Shown in pieces: positions 7,601 to 18,020 of a DNA stretch of 64,000 nt. Position numbers and translations under genes: made by a program. The stretch spans positions 1 through 64,000 of the forward strand of contig CABIYO010000006.1 in the NCBI GenBank assembly GCA_902362975.1, read 5' to 3'. The notes beneath the pieces were generated by a model. The model was not told where the DNA came from. It was given only the letters and a program-made list of their open reading frames with translations, and made no database searches. The stretch comes from Caryophanales bacterium. Its GTDB lineage: Bacteria > Bacillota > Bacilli > Exiguobacteriales > Exiguobacteriaceae. Numbering within the stretch: the stretch's first letter is position 1; each line of letters opens with the position of its first letter.

Positions 7601-8755
7601 ATGAAGCAAGAAATGGTTGCGATGCTCCTTGCGGGAGGAGAAGGAAAGCGATTGGGGCCTCTCACGCGAAAAACGGCGAAACCGGCCGTGAATTTCGGCG
7701 GAAAGTACCGCATTATCGATTTCCCATTGTCAAACTGCACGAACTCGGGAATTACAACAGTCGGGGTATTGACGCAATACGAGCCACTTGAATTGAATCG
7801 TTACTTAGGAATCGGGACGGCGTGGGATTTAGATCGTCGCAATGGGGGGTTAGCCATTCTCCCACCTTACCAAGCACAGTCGGGGAAAAACTGGTACGAA
7901 GGGACGGCCAATGCAATCTATCGAAACTTGAGCTATATCGATGATTACGATCCAGATTATGTGTTGATTCTTTCGGGGGACCACATCTATAAAATGGACT
8001 ACGAGAAAATGCTCGAGGCCCATAAAGAAAAACAAGCCGATGTGACCATCTCTGTCATAGAAGTGCCGTGGGATGAAGCGCCGCGTTTCGGAATTTTGAA
8101 CACAGCGGATGATCTTCGCATCAATGAGTTCGAAGAGAAACCGGAAGAACCGAAGAGCAACCTTGCCTCGATGGGGATCTACATCTTCAACTGGAGCGTC
8201 TTGCGCGAACACTTGATTAAAGATGCTGAAGACGAAACGTCTAGCTTTGACTTCGGAAAAAATATCATTCCGAATACCCTTTTACAAGGGCTCGATGTCT
8301 TCGCTTATAAATTTAAAGGGTACTGGAAAGACGTCGGTACGATTCAGTCGCTTTGGGAAGCGAATATGGACCTATTGGAAGAAGATCCTCCATTCGATTT
8401 GTATGACCCGGAGTGGAAAATCTATTCGGTCAACCCGAACCAGACTCCTCAGTATATTGGAAAAGACGCTTGTGTCGAACAGTCTGTGATTAACGAAGGG
8501 TGTCATATCGAAGGCGAAGTCCAACATTCAGTGCTATTTTACGATGTCCGTGTCGGAGAAGGCTCACTCGTTAAAGACTCGGTGATTATGCCTGGAGCTA
8601 GAATTGGGAAAGATGTAACAATTCACAGAGCCATTGTCGCTAGCTGTGCAGTCATTGAAGACGGCGCAACAGTAGGTGAGCCGGGTGGTGAAATCGTTGT
8701 TATTGAACCACACGAAAACATTGAAAGTGGAACCGTCTTCAAACAAAGAGTTTGA
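7601..8755 (+). CDS. glgC: Glucose-1-phosphate adenylyltransferase, catalytic subunit
   Basis: Makes ADP-glucose from ATP and glucose-1-phosphate, the committed step of glycogen synthesis. The 384-aa protein has the nucleotide loop [11 protein letters not shown] near residue 9, the [15 protein letters not shown] segment, and a C-terminal left-handed beta-helix (hexapeptide repeats from about residue 290). GAGGAGG precedes the ATG. It is the first gene of glgC-glgD-glgA-glgP. In Bacillus the partner GlgD raises its activity. A cre site lies upstream. Confidence 0.95.
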   Translation: MKQEMVAMLLAGGEGKRLGPLTRKTAKPAVNFGGKYRIIDFPLSNCTNSGITTVGVLTQYEPLELNRYLGIGTAWDLDRRNGGLAILPPYQAQSGKNWYEGTANAIYRNLSYIDDYDPDYVLILSGDHIYKMDYEKMLEAHKEKQADVTISVIEVPWDEAPRFGILNTADDLRINEFEEKPEEPKSNLASMGIYIFNWSVLREHLIKDAEDETSSFDFGKNIIPNTLLQGLDVFAYKFKGYWKDVGTIQSLWEANMDLLEEDPPFDLYDPEWKIYSVNPNQTPQYIGKDACVEQSVINEGCHIEGEVQHSVLFYDVRVGEGSLVKDSVIMPGARIGKDVTIHRAIVASCAVIEDGATVGEPGGEIVVIEPHENIESGTVFKQRV

Positions 8756-8789
8756 TACGAGTAAAGAGACACGCAAGGAGGCGTTACTG

Positions 8790-9890
8790 TTGACGAACGA
8801 TTTATTAGGGGTCATTAACTTAGGAACGGAACAAGGTCTGTTTCCGGAATTTACTGGACATCGTAATCTGGCATCAGTCCCATTCTCAGGGCGCTATCGC
8901 CTGATTGATTTCACCTTGACGAATATGATCACACAAAATATTAATCAAGTCGGAATCTTTACGTTAGACAAGTATCGCTCATTGATGGATCACCTCGGCT
9001 CGGGGAAAGAGTGGGATTTGGACCGTTCGCAAGGTGGTCTCCACATCTTTCCACCAGCGTTGAAACCTGACGGGGAAGCGTATCTTGGAGACTTGGCCAA
9101 CTTCTCGATGCACCGTGAACACTTCATTCGCAGCAAGCAGCCGTATGTGGTCATCACAGGTTCGAACGTCTTGACGACAATCGATTACACCGACATGCTC
9201 GCACATCATAAATCGATGGGTGCGGACATCACGCTTGCCTATACGACCCATGAACAGAAGTGTGGCTACTGCCGTCCGATTCGTCTTGGGGAGAATGACC
9301 GCGTCGTCGGCATCTCTGAGCGAGGATTCTCACCGGAGGATGAGTACACGTACACAGAAACAATCATTATGTCGAAGAATCTCTTCATGCGTCTCGTTGA
9401 TGAAGCGACCTCTAAAGGCGAATATGACCTGTTGGACGGCGTCATTCGTCCCCAGCTTCATCGTTTACACGTGCACGGGTACCATTATGTCGGGAAAATG
9501 CAAGTCATTCACTCGGTGCTTTCTTACTATAATGAAAGCATGCGATTACTTCGTGGCGAAGGCATCATTTATGACTTCCCGCATATCTATACGAAAATCA
9601 AACATGAGCCACCTACTCGTTATTTGAAAGGATCAAAGGTAAACGAGGCGCTCGTGGCAAATGGATGTAAGATTCATGGCGAGGTGCAAAATAGTATTCT
9701 CTTCCGTGGAGTCCAAGTCAGTAAACACGCACGCGTGAAAAACTCAATCATCTCATCAAAATCGATCATTGAAGAAGGAGCTGTCGTGGAAAACGCGATT
9801 TTGGATAAAGAAGTCGTTGTAAAACGAGGACAGGTCATCCGAGGCACAATCGACGAACCGATTGTCATCGCGAAACGAACAGTGGTATGA
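8790..9890 (+). CDS. glgD: Glucose-1-phosphate adenylyltransferase, regulatory subunit
   Basis: A paralogue of GlgC that forms the heteromeric enzyme in Firmicutes. The 366-aa product keeps the fold and the [14 protein letters not shown] segment. It lacks the glycine-rich ATP loop of GlgC, reading [16 protein letters not shown] instead, as expected of the non-catalytic subunit. I place the start at TTG 8790 because AAGGAGG (8775-8781) lies eight bases upstream; the open frame extends further back into glgC but without a ribosome-binding site. It follows glgC by 34 bases and glgA follows after ten. Confidence 0.92.
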   Translation: MTNDLLGVINLGTEQGLFPEFTGHRNLASVPFSGRYRLIDFTLTNMITQNINQVGIFTLDKYRSLMDHLGSGKEWDLDRSQGGLHIFPPALKPDGEAYLGDLANFSMHREHFIRSKQPYVVITGSNVLTTIDYTDMLAHHKSMGADITLAYTTHEQKCGYCRPIRLGENDRVVGISERGFSPEDEYTYTETIIMSKNLFMRLVDEATSKGEYDLLDGVIRPQLHRLHVHGYHYVGKMQVIHSVLSYYNESMRLLRGEGIIYDFPHIYTKIKHEPPTRYLKGSKVNEALVANGCKIHGEVQNSILFRGVQVSKHARVKNSIISSKSIIEEGAVVENAILDKEVVVKRGQVIRGTIDEPIVIAKRTVV

Positions 9891-9900
9891 GGAGGATTTT

Positions 9901-11334
9901 ATGAAAATTTGGTATGTTGCTTCAGAAGCGGCACCGTTCATGAAAACGGGGGGGCTGGCCGACGTAGTCGGTTCACTCCCTCAAGCGGTGGCGGACCTTG
10001 GAGAAGAAGTCAGTGTCGTCATGCCGAAATATGGCTCGATCGCTGAAGCGTACGTGGACGAGATGGAGTATTTATTCGACCTGATTGTTCCGGTCGGGTG
10101 GCGTAAACAGTTCGGTGCGGTCTTGAAGTTAGAGCGGGATGGCATCACGTATTACTTCATCGACAATGAGTATTACTTTAAACGTGACGGTGTCCTATAT
10201 GGACACTTTGATGATGCTGAACGATTCGCCTTCTTCTCTCGCGCTGTACTCGAAATGATTGGGAAGATGGAAGACGTACCTGATGTCCTGCATTGTCATG
10301 ACTGGCAGACAGGTATTTTACCGGCCTTCTTACGAATCCATTATCAACATATTGAGGCGTATCAACGGATTCGCACTGTGTATACCATCCATAACCTGCA
10401 ATACCAAGGAATCTTTCCAGAAGAGATTCTTGGAGAATTGCTACAGTTCGGTCCTGAACATTTCACGGCTGAAGGAATTCAACATAACGGTCTCGTCAAT
10501 TACATGAAAGCCGGCATCGTCCATTCTGATCAAATCACGACCGTCAGTCCGTCGTATCGCGACGAAATCATGGAACCCTATTACGGTGAAGGGTTAGACG
10601 GGGCGTTGCGTCATCGCGCGGTCGATGTCCGAGGGATCTTAAACGGCATCGACTTGGCAACGAACGATCCAAACACAGACGCACGAATCGAACAGTCGTA
10701 TAACCTTGATACGTACAAAGAAGGAAAGCTTGCGAATAAACGAGCGTTACAAGAGCGACTTGGGCTTGAAGTACGTGACGATGTCATGCTCATCGGTTTT
10801 GTCAGCCGACTCGTTGACCAAAAGGGGATCGATTTAATCAACGGTGTCCGTGAAGAACTTGGACAGCTCCCTTGCCAGTTCGCGTTCCTCGGTTCGGGAC
10901 AACCGGAATATGAAGGAATCGTTCACGAGATGACAGCCGCTCACCCTGGGAAAGTCGGGTCATATATCGGTTTTGACATCGAACTCGCCCACTTGATTTA
11001 CGCGGGATCGGATGCCTTTTTAATGCCGTCACGTTTTGAGCCTTGTGGTCTCAGTCAATTGATTTCCATGCGATACGGCACCTTGCCGATCGTACGTGAG
11101 ACAGGTGGACTCCGAGATACCGTGAAGCCGTACAACGAGTTCACGCAAGAAGGGACCGGTTTTGGATTCATGAACTACAATGCTCATGAGATGTTGGCGA
11201 CGATCGAAAAAGCGATTCGTGTCTTCTATGAAAAAGAAAACTGGCATGCCCTCGTCCATCAGGCGATGACCGCGGACTATAGCTGGAAACAATCCGCCAA
11301 GCAATATCGTGAGTTATATCATTTATTCGCATGA
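9901..11334 (+). CDS. glgA: Glycogen synthase (ADP-glucose type, GT5)
   Basis: Elongates alpha-1,4-glucan with ADP-glucose. The 477-aa product has the N-terminal [13 protein letters not shown] motif (Lys binding ADP-glucose) near residue 15, the HCHDWQT segment near 130 and the C-terminal [27 protein letters not shown] block near 380, all diagnostic of bacterial GlgA. GGAGGATTTT precedes ATG 9901; an in-frame ATG at 9862 within glgD lacks a ribosome-binding site. Length is normal. Confidence 0.96.
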   Translation: MKIWYVASEAAPFMKTGGLADVVGSLPQAVADLGEEVSVVMPKYGSIAEAYVDEMEYLFDLIVPVGWRKQFGAVLKLERDGITYYFIDNEYYFKRDGVLYGHFDDAERFAFFSRAVLEMIGKMEDVPDVLHCHDWQTGILPAFLRIHYQHIEAYQRIRTVYTIHNLQYQGIFPEEILGELLQFGPEHFTAEGIQHNGLVNYMKAGIVHSDQITTVSPSYRDEIMEPYYGEGLDGALRHRAVDVRGILNGIDLATNDPNTDARIEQSYNLDTYKEGKLANKRALQERLGLEVRDDVMLIGFVSRLVDQKGIDLINGVREELGQLPCQFAFLGSGQPEYEGIVHEMTAAHPGKVGSYIGFDIELAHLIYAGSDAFLMPSRFEPCGLSQLISMRYGTLPIVRETGGLRDTVKPYNEFTQEGTGFGFMNYNAHEMLATIEKAIRVFYEKENWHALVHQAMTADYSWKQSAKQYRELYHLFA

Positions 11335-11356
11335 GTGGAAGGAGCTAACTTGATTT

Positions 11357-13789
11357 ATGTTCACAGATAAACAAAGCTTTGTCGACGCATTTAAAGAACG
11401 GTTCATCGCATTGAACGGGAAGTCGATCGTGGATGGGACAGAGCAGGAAGTGTATCAAACATTGGCAACGATGGTACGCGAGCAGGCCATGCCCAAATGG
11501 ATTCACACGCGTGACCGTCAAGAAGAAAAACACAGTAAGCAAGTCATCTACTTCTCGTTAGAATTTTTATTAGGTCGCTTCTTATACAACAACTTGCTCA
11601 GTTTGGACGTATTGGAGCTCGTTAGAGACGGACTACAAGATCTCGGATACGACTTCACGGACATCACCGAGATGGAACCGGAGCCGGGTCTTGGGAACGG
11701 AGGGCTCGGGCGCCTGGCCGCCTGCTTCCTCGATTCGTTGGCCGCACTCAGTTTACCTGGGCATGGAAACGGGATTCGCTATCGATATGGACTATTCAAA
11801 CAGAAAATTGTAGACGGGTATCAGGTCGAGTTGCCGGATAACTGGCTCCGTGACGGGAACATGTGGGAAACGAGACGTCAGGATAAAGCGGTCGAGATTA
11901 ATTTCGGTGGCTGGGTTGAGATGAAACAAATCGGAGATCGATTGCATGTCGTCCATCATCCAGACGAGGTTGTGCTTGCCGTTCCGTATGATATGCCGAT
12001 TATCGGTTATCGAAATGATGTCGTGAATACGTTGCGTCTTTGGAACGCCGAATCACCACTTGACGACGAGGCGTATTTAGAGAAGACGAAAGGGACGTAT
12101 AAAGACTTGTTGAAACATAAACAGTCGATTGCGACCATTTCGGAATTCTTGTATCCAGATGATACGACGTATGAAGGAAAAGTATTACGTTTGAAACAAC
12201 AATACTTCTTTGTATCTGCAGGCATTCAATCGATGCTTGCCTCCTATTTGAAGCGAAATAAATCACTTAAGCAATTAGGCGATCATTACGCGGTTCATAT
12301 CAACGACACGCATCCGGTCGTCGCAATCCCTGAATTGATGCGCATCTTGATGGATGAGCATGGATACGGCTGGGACGAGTCGTGGCGGATCACGAAGAGC
12401 GTCATGTCGTTCACGAACCATACGCTACTCGCAGAAGCACTTGAGAAATGGCCGGTCGAGATGTACCAACGCCTCCTGCCGCGCGTGTATCAAATCATCG
12501 AAGAAATCAATCGACGTTTCTGTCGAGACGTACTCGTCAACTATCCGCACCTCGAATCCCATATGGGGGAGATTGCAATTGTGTCAAACGAACAGATCAA
12601 TATGGCCAATCTCGCTGTCGTCGGTTCTCATTCAACGAACGGCGTAGCGCAAATTCATACGGATATTTTAAAACAGCGCGAGATGCGTTACCTGTATGAG
12701 ATGTTCCCCCTTCGCTTCAACAACAAGACGAACGGGATCACACACCGCCGTTGGCTCTTGAAGTCGAACCCGGGATTATCCGACGCCATTACGGAAGCAA
12801 TCGGTCCGTCATGGATCGAACATCCGAACGACTTGGAGAAGTTGATGGATATCTCGAAAGACCGGAGTTTCCAAGAAAAAATCATGGACGTGAAGCAACA
12901 AAATAAATTGGACTTAGCGGCATACATTCAAGAAGAAACGGGAGAGAAAGTGGACCCGTACTCGATTTTTGATGTACAAGTTAAACGCTTGCATGCCTAT
13001 AAACGACAATTGCTGAATGCCCTTCACATCCATGCGCTTTACTTGAAGATTCAAGCAGACCCGACGTTTACGATGGTGCCTCGCACATTTATCTTTGGCG
13101 CAAAGGCGGCACCGGGATACTACTATGCGAAAGAGATTATTCGCTATATCAATGCCCTAGCCACATTGATCAACAAGGACAAACGGGCGAGTCAATTCAT
13201 TAAAGTCATCTTCCTTGAAAACTACCGCGTCTCAATGGCCGAACGGATTTTCCCAGGGTCTGACTTGAGCGAACAAATCTCGACTGCGAGTTATGAAGCA
13301 TCGGGTACCGGAAACATGAAATTCATGATGAACGGAGCCTTGACGATTGGAACGTTAGACGGAGCCAACATCGAGATTCGTGACGCCGTCGGTGATGATC
13401 ACATCTTCATCTTCGGATTATCTCCGCAAGAAGTCATGAACTATAAGAAGTTCGGGGGCTATCATGCGGCAGAGATATATCACGCACATCAGGAAATCAA
13501 AGATGTCGTCGATGGTCTCGTCAACGGAACGTTCGATAAAGTGGGCGAATATCAATTCCAATCCATCTTCGATTCTCTCCTCGTCTACAATGATGACTTC
13601 CTCGTCTTGAAAGACTTTGTCTCGTATATGCGGGCACAGCGACGAGTCGATGATGTGTTCAGTGACAAGTCGCGTTGGGCCGAAAGCTCCATCGTCAATA
13701 CGGCGAAGTCAGGAATCTTTTCGAGTGACCGTACCATCACGGAATATGCAAACGCAGTCTGGAATATCAAACCGACGAGCGTAAAATAA
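11357..13789 (+). CDS. glgP: Glycogen phosphorylase
   Basis: Degrades glycogen by phosphorolysis to glucose-1-phosphate using pyridoxal phosphate. The 810-aa length is typical of GT35 enzymes. Motifs: EPEPGLGNGGLGRLAACFLDS (residues about 111-131), HAYKRQLLNALH near 545, and the PLP-lysine block EASGTGNMKFMMNGALTIGT near 645. The ATG is 12 bases from AAGGAG, a somewhat long gap. It is the last gene of the cluster. No branching enzyme (glgB) or debranching enzyme occurs next to it, unlike the Bacillus glgBCDAP order. Confidence 0.96.
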   Translation: MFTDKQSFVDAFKERFIALNGKSIVDGTEQEVYQTLATMVREQAMPKWIHTRDRQEEKHSKQVIYFSLEFLLGRFLYNNLLSLDVLELVRDGLQDLGYDFTDITEMEPEPGLGNGGLGRLAACFLDSLAALSLPGHGNGIRYRYGLFKQKIVDGYQVELPDNWLRDGNMWETRRQDKAVEINFGGWVEMKQIGDRLHVVHHPDEVVLAVPYDMPIIGYRNDVVNTLRLWNAESPLDDEAYLEKTKGTYKDLLKHKQSIATISEFLYPDDTTYEGKVLRLKQQYFFVSAGIQSMLASYLKRNKSLKQLGDHYAVHINDTHPVVAIPELMRILMDEHGYGWDESWRITKSVMSFTNHTLLAEALEKWPVEMYQRLLPRVYQIIEEINRRFCRDVLVNYPHLESHMGEIAIVSNEQINMANLAVVGSHSTNGVAQIHTDILKQREMRYLYEMFPLRFNNKTNGITHRRWLLKSNPGLSDAITEAIGPSWIEHPNDLEKLMDISKDRSFQEKIMDVKQQNKLDLAAYIQEETGEKVDPYSIFDVQVKRLHAYKRQLLNALHIHALYLKIQADPTFTMVPRTFIFGAKAAPGYYYAKEIIRYINALATLINKDKRASQFIKVIFLENYRVSMAERIFPGSDLSEQISTASYEASGTGNMKFMMNGALTIGTLDGANIEIRDAVGDDHIFIFGLSPQEVMNYKKFGGYHAAEIYHAHQEIKDVVDGLVNGTFDKVGEYQFQSIFDSLLVYNDDFLVLKDFVSYMRAQRRVDDVFSDKSRWAESSIVNTAKSGIFSSDRTITEYANAVWNIKPTSVK

Positions 13790-13795
13790 AAAGAA

Positions 13796-13820
13796 TCCAC
13801 CCTTAGGGGTGGACCTCGTT
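13796..13820. terminator. Convergent terminator after glgP
   Basis: Stem TCCACCC / GGGTGGA with a TTAG loop, overlapping the last codons of the convergent sulfurtransferase. The T tract is weak on both sides. Confidence 0.55.
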
Positions 13821-14618
13821 TTCTGGATAGCTGATCCAATCGGAATAGGATCCTGGATAGAGCCGGACATCGTCTTTCCCGAGAGCGTGAAGCGCCAAAA
13901 TATTGACGCAGGCGGTCACACCGCTACCACAGTAAAAAATGGGGTTCTCAACGGGAAGAACATCTTTATACAGTTCTTTCAAGGCGTGGAAGTCTTTTAA
14001 CGTCCCGAGTTCTGTAATGGCCTCGGCATAGGAGCAAAGCAATGCGTTCGGAATGTGACCTGCTTTTGAATCGATCGGTTCGTGTGTGCCGTTGAAGCGA
14101 TCTTCGGTTCGCGAATCATAGAGCGAGCCGCTCGTAGCAGCTTTCACATCATCGAGTGTCGCAATCATATGGTCTTGGAAGTCTGGTGTATAGTCGCTTG
14201 TCGGATAGTGTGGAACGTCCGTCGTGGTCTCACCGCAATAAGTGATGCCAGATTGGATACCGCCTTCTAACACAACGACACGTTCGTGACCGGCCCATTT
14301 GAAGAGCCACCATGCACGGGCTGCGAACGGGAAGCCGTCATCATAAATGACGACCAAATCTTCTTTTTTCAAGCCGATGCGACGAAGTGTTGCCGTCCAT
14401 GCTTCTTTCGAAGGAAGTGGATGACGTCCGCCGTGTTCGCTGAGCGGACCGGACAAGTCTTCCATCAAATCGAGAAAGACAGCGTTCGGAAGATGTCCCT
14501 TTCGGTAGACAGATTTACCATAGGACGCGTCGTTTAGCGAATATCGGCAATCGATGAAACGAATTGAGTCCGTATGCACGATTTGTTTTAATTCTTGGGC
14601 ACGCATTGTTGGAAACAT
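13803..14618 (-). CDS. Sulfurtransferase (thiosulfate/3-mercaptopyruvate, two rhodanese domains)
   Basis: Transfers a sulfane sulfur through a cysteine persulfide. The 271-aa protein has two rhodanese domains. The N-terminal one is inactive (YDDGFPFAARAWW in place of the Cys loop). The C-terminal one carries CGSGVTAC near residue 235, which fits the CGSGVTA type of mercaptopyruvate sulfurtransferases. I start at ATG 14618, six bases after GAGGTG, rather than at GTG 14627 which overlaps that site. It lies alone between the glg cluster and pgcA on the opposite strand; no link to glycogen is apparent. Confidence 0.87.
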   Translation of the reverse strand: MFPTMRAQELKQIVHTDSIRFIDCRYSLNDASYGKSVYRKGHLPNAVFLDLMEDLSGPLSEHGGRHPLPSKEAWTATLRRIGLKKEDLVVIYDDGFPFAARAWWLFKWAGHERVVVLEGGIQSGITYCGETTTDVPHYPTSDYTPDFQDHMIATLDDVKAATSGSLYDSRTEDRFNGTHEPIDSKAGHIPNALLCSYAEAITELGTLKDFHALKELYKDVLPVENPIFYCGSGVTACVNILALHALGKDDVRLYPGSYSDWISYPENEVHP

Positions 14619-14718
14619 TAATATCACCTCGAGGTTTCGTTACTCTTATCGTATACAAGATGGAAGCAATTGGCGAGTACTTCGATTGAATTTTTTGAGG
14701 GTGAAAGGGGAATGAATC

Positions 14719-16446
14719 ATGACATGGAAACAAACGTATGACCGTTGGAAACAATTCGAAGGGCTCGAGCCGCATTTACGTGCGGAACTCGAAGAACTCG
14801 CAAAAGATGAGACCACGTTAGAAGATGCATTTTATAAGACACTCGAGTTCGGAACAGGCGGGATGCGTGGAGAAATCGGACCGGGTGCAAACCGAATGAA
14901 CGTCTATACGATTCGAAAAGCGTCACAAGGATTTGCTGATTTTATCTCAGCATCAGGGGAAGAGGCAAAACGTCACGGCGTCGTCATCGCCCATGACTCA
15001 CGTCATTTTTCGCCCGAGTTTGCATTAGAGGCAGCGCGGACATTGGCGTCAAACGGAATCAAGACGTATTTGTTCCCAAGTTTGCGTGCCACACCTGAAC
15101 TATCGTTTGCCGTTCGTCATTTAAATGCGTTCGGTGGCATCGTGATCACGGCGAGCCACAACCCACCGGAATATAACGGGTTCAAAGTATATGGGGCAGA
15201 CGGAGGGCAGCTTCCACCGGCGGAAGCGGATGAACTCGTGACGTATGTCAATGCGGTTGAAGACGAGTTGAAAATTGAGGTTGAAGATGAAGCGACGCTC
15301 CGACAAACAGGGTTACTCCTCACTGTCGACTCATCAGTCGATGAAGCCTATATGGAGGCACTCCAGTCGATTCGAATCCACCGGGACATACAGGACAGCC
15401 CCCTTCGGATTGTCTATTCGCCACTCCACGGGACGGGACGCCGTCCGGTCATGGAAGGGCTGAAGGCGTATGGATTTGAGCATGTGACCATCGTAGAAGA
15501 GCAGGCAGAGCCAGACGGTTCGTTCCCGACGGTCAGTTATCCGAATCCGGAAGAAAAGGCTGCATTTAAATTAGCAATGGAATACGGGGACCGGGTCGAA
15601 GCTGATTTGCTCATGGCGACGGACCCGGATGCAGACCGTGTCGGCCTGACCGTGCGCGGACGGGACGGTGAATGGTTCGTCTTGACCGGTAACCAAACGG
15701 GTGCGCTATTAATGGAATATATCCTGTCGCAAAAGAGTGAGACAGGTACGTTACCTTCGAATGGGTTTGTCGCCAAGACGATTGTCACGTCTGAACTCGG
15801 TGCTGCGATTGCAAAAGCGTACGGCGTACATCTCGAAAACACGTTGACTGGATTCAAGTTCATCGGTGAGAAGATCAAACAATATGAAGAATCAGGAGAA
15901 TATGAATTCCTCTTTGGGTATGAAGAAAGCTACGGCTATTTGATTGGAGACTTCTGCCGTGATAAGGATGCCGTTCAGGCTTGTTTACTCGCAGCCGAGA
16001 TGGCAGCTTATCATAAACAGCACGGTCGGACGCTTTATGATGCGTTACAGTCGATTTACGAGAAGTATGGATTCTACGAAGAGTCCTTGCAGTCGATGAC
16101 GTTAAAAGGAAAAGCTGGTCTCGAGCAAATCGGACGGATGATGGAAGCGTTCCGTGCCAATCCCCCAAAAGAAGTCGGTGGATATGAAGTCGTTCGTTTC
16201 GAAGACTATAAGAAACAAGTGGCGACCGACCTACAGTCTGGTAAATCGGAAACGATTGAATTGCCATCATCAAACGTCTTGAAATTCGTCTTTGCGGACG
16301 GTTCGTGGTTCTGTCTTCGCCCATCTGGAACCGAGCCGAAAATCAAGTTTTATTTCAGTGTGCATGCGGATCGTGCCGAGAAGACGACCGCAAAACGTGA
16401 AGCGATTGAAGCGGATGTTATGGAACAAGCGAAAGCGATTGATTGA
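14719..16446 (+). CDS. pgcA: Alpha-phosphoglucomutase
   Basis: Interconverts glucose-6-phosphate and glucose-1-phosphate, linking glycolysis to ADP-glucose and cell-wall sugar synthesis. The 575-aa protein has the phosphoserine loop TASHNPPEYNGFK near residue 140, the metal loop DPDADRVG near 302 and the phosphate-binding RPSGTEPKIKFY near 535. AAAGGGG precedes the ATG. It is monocistronic, ends at a terminator, and supplies substrate for glgC or uses the product of glgP. PgcA in Bacillus has this length. Confidence 0.93.
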   Translation: MTWKQTYDRWKQFEGLEPHLRAELEELAKDETTLEDAFYKTLEFGTGGMRGEIGPGANRMNVYTIRKASQGFADFISASGEEAKRHGVVIAHDSRHFSPEFALEAARTLASNGIKTYLFPSLRATPELSFAVRHLNAFGGIVITASHNPPEYNGFKVYGADGGQLPPAEADELVTYVNAVEDELKIEVEDEATLRQTGLLLTVDSSVDEAYMEALQSIRIHRDIQDSPLRIVYSPLHGTGRRPVMEGLKAYGFEHVTIVEEQAEPDGSFPTVSYPNPEEKAAFKLAMEYGDRVEADLLMATDPDADRVGLTVRGRDGEWFVLTGNQTGALLMEYILSQKSETGTLPSNGFVAKTIVTSELGAAIAKAYGVHLENTLTGFKFIGEKIKQYEESGEYEFLFGYEESYGYLIGDFCRDKDAVQACLLAAEMAAYHKQHGRTLYDALQSIYEKYGFYEESLQSMTLKGKAGLEQIGRMMEAFRANPPKEVGGYEVVRFEDYKKQVATDLQSGKSETIELPSSNVLKFVFADGSWFCLRPSGTEPKIKFYFSVHADRAEKTTAKREAIEADVMEQAKAID

Positions 16447-16454
16447 TAAGGAAC

Positions 16455-16484
16455 ATCACTCTAGAAATAGGGTGATATTTTTTG
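16455..16484 (+). terminator. Terminator of pgcA
   Basis: Nine-pair stem (one G-T pair) ATCACTCTA / TAGGGTGAT closed by a GAAA tetraloop, followed by ATTTTTT. Confidence 0.92.
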
Positions 16485-16485
16485 T

Positions 16486-16514
16486 TTGACATGAAGACAT
16501 CGCGCCAGTATGAT
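16486..16514 (+). promoter_or_regulatory. Promoter of the amino-acid ABC operon
   Basis: TTGACA at 16486, 17-base spacer, TATGAT at 16509. The gene starts 58 bases further. Confidence 0.85.
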
Positions 16515-16572
16515 GAGGATATTGTTTAAAACCGTGTAATCATATGAGGATTATAGGAAAGGCGGAATCATT

Positions 16573-17331
16573 ATGAAAAAGACATTAACGAGTCTACTCG
16601 CAATCGGAGCTTCAGTCGGGCTTCTTGCAGCTTGTGGTAACGAAACAGACAGTGGGGCGGACGAAGCGGTCATCACGGTCGGGACGGAAGCGACATACCC
16701 ACCATTCACGTACAAAGAAAAAGGTGAATTGACTGGATATGACATCGACGTCTTGAACGAAGCGGCAGAACGTGCCGGTTACAAAGTGGAATACGAAGCA
16801 ATGGACTTCAAAGGACTTGTCCCAGCACTCGATGCTGGGCGCATCGATATGATTGCTAACCAGATGAGCATCACGCCTGAGCGTGAAGAGAAGTATGCGT
16901 TCTCTGAGCCGTACGCTGTGTCAGGAGCTCAAGTCATCGTTGCTTCAGACAACAATGAGATCCAAGGCATTGACGACCTCGATGGAAAAGTAGTCGGATC
17001 GACACAAGGTTCGGTCTATGCGCAAATGGCTGAAGAAGCTGGCGCTGAAGTCAAGTTTTATAAAGGGGCAAACCAAGTCCTTCAAGACCTCGAAGTGGGT
17101 CGTTTGGACGCGGCTCTCAATGACCGTCTCTTCATCTTGACAGAACTCGAAAAGACGGGCTATGACGTCAAAGCAGTCGGTGACATCTTCAACACTAGTG
17201 AAGTTGGATTCATGACACGTAAAGATAGCGACGTGCTAGACAAGTTGAACGATGCGCTCGCAGAAATGAAAGAAGACGGCACGATGAAAGAAATCGGTGA
17301 GAAGTACTTCGGTGAGGATATCAGTCAATGA
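16573..17331 (+). CDS. Amino-acid ABC transporter, substrate-binding lipoprotein
   Basis: Extracellular receptor that captures a polar amino acid (cystine-like or glutamine-like; the exact ligand is unknown). The 252-aa protein has a signal peptide with lipobox LLAAC (Cys near residue 21). The SBP family 3 fold follows, with GTEATYPPFTYKEKGELTGYDIDV at residues about 37-60 and the RIDMIANQMSITPERE segment. A GGAAAGGCGG site precedes the ATG. The stop overlaps the permease start by four bases. Confidence 0.9.
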   Translation: MKKTLTSLLAIGASVGLLAACGNETDSGADEAVITVGTEATYPPFTYKEKGELTGYDIDVLNEAAERAGYKVEYEAMDFKGLVPALDAGRIDMIANQMSITPEREEKYAFSEPYAVSGAQVIVASDNNEIQGIDDLDGKVVGSTQGSVYAQMAEEAGAEVKFYKGANQVLQDLEVGRLDAALNDRLFILTELEKTGYDVKAVGDIFNTSEVGFMTRKDSDVLDKLNDALAEMKEDGTMKEIGEKYFGEDISQ

Positions 17332-17978
17332 ATGAACTGATCACGACCGTCATAGATAACCGCTCGGTTTATCTTGAAGCCGTCCAGCTCACGTTGATCG
17401 CCAGTGTCCTGTCGATTCTTCTCGCCTTGGCGCTCGGTCTGATCATCGCTTTACTTCATAGTAGTCCGATTAAAATCGTACGGTTGTTCACACGGACGTA
17501 CATTTCGTTCTTCCGTGGAACACCGCTCTTACTTCAGTTGTTGATCTTATATGTTGGGCTCACCGGGTTCGTTCAACTCAGTGGGATGCAGGCGCTTATC
17601 TTTGGATTAGGTTTCCACTTCGCTGCCTATATCTCGGAGGCGTTCCGAGCAGCCATCAACTCGGTCGACAAAGGACAAGTGGAGGCGAGTGTTGCGCTCG
17701 GTATTCCGAAAATGAAACGCTTCAAAGACATCATTTTCCCGCAGGCGCTCTCACGTGCCATCCCACCTGTCTCGAACTCGGTCATCGACATCATCAAGTC
17801 AACGTCACTCGGTTCGGTCATCGCGGTTCAGGAGTTAACGTACGTGTCTGACCAAATTGCGGCAACGACATATTTAGTCATGCCGTTGCTCTTGTTCTCA
17901 GCGTCGATTTACTGGATTTTATCGACCTTGATCCAAGCCGGGCAACACAAACTCGAACAGCGTTACGCGATTCGATAA
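17328..17978 (+). CDS. Amino-acid ABC transporter, permease
   Basis: Integral membrane channel of a polar amino-acid importer (HisM/GlnP family, 216 aa). It has about five membrane segments. The conserved FFRGTPLLLQL motif is near residue 58, and the coupling motif EAFRAAINSVDKGQVEASVALG near 103 docks onto the ATPase. It overlaps the receptor gene by ATGA. The operon ends here at a terminator without an ATP-binding subunit, so the pair must use an ATPase encoded elsewhere. Confidence 0.9.
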   Translation: MNELITTVIDNRSVYLEAVQLTLIASVLSILLALALGLIIALLHSSPIKIVRLFTRTYISFFRGTPLLLQLLILYVGLTGFVQLSGMQALIFGLGFHFAAYISEAFRAAINSVDKGQVEASVALGIPKMKRFKDIIFPQALSRAIPPVSNSVIDIIKSTSLGSVIAVQELTYVSDQIAATTYLVMPLLLFSASIYWILSTLIQAGQHKLEQRYAIR

Positions 17979-17981
17979 GAA

Positions 17982-18014
17982 AAACCTCGATTCCAGACGA
18001 ATCGAGGTTTTTTG
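17982..18014. terminator. Bidirectional terminator
   Basis: Thirteen-pair stem AAAACCTCGATTC / GAATCGAGGTTTT with a CAGAC loop and T tracts on both strands. It serves the permease gene and the convergent ATPase gene. Confidence 0.95.
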
Positions 18015-18020
18015 TATACC

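Noticed and set aside
16485..16572. SAM, T-box or other known riboswitch before the amino-acid importer
   Set aside because: The leader is only about 55 bases from the predicted start point and shows no T-box (TGGNACC) or other recognisable motif.
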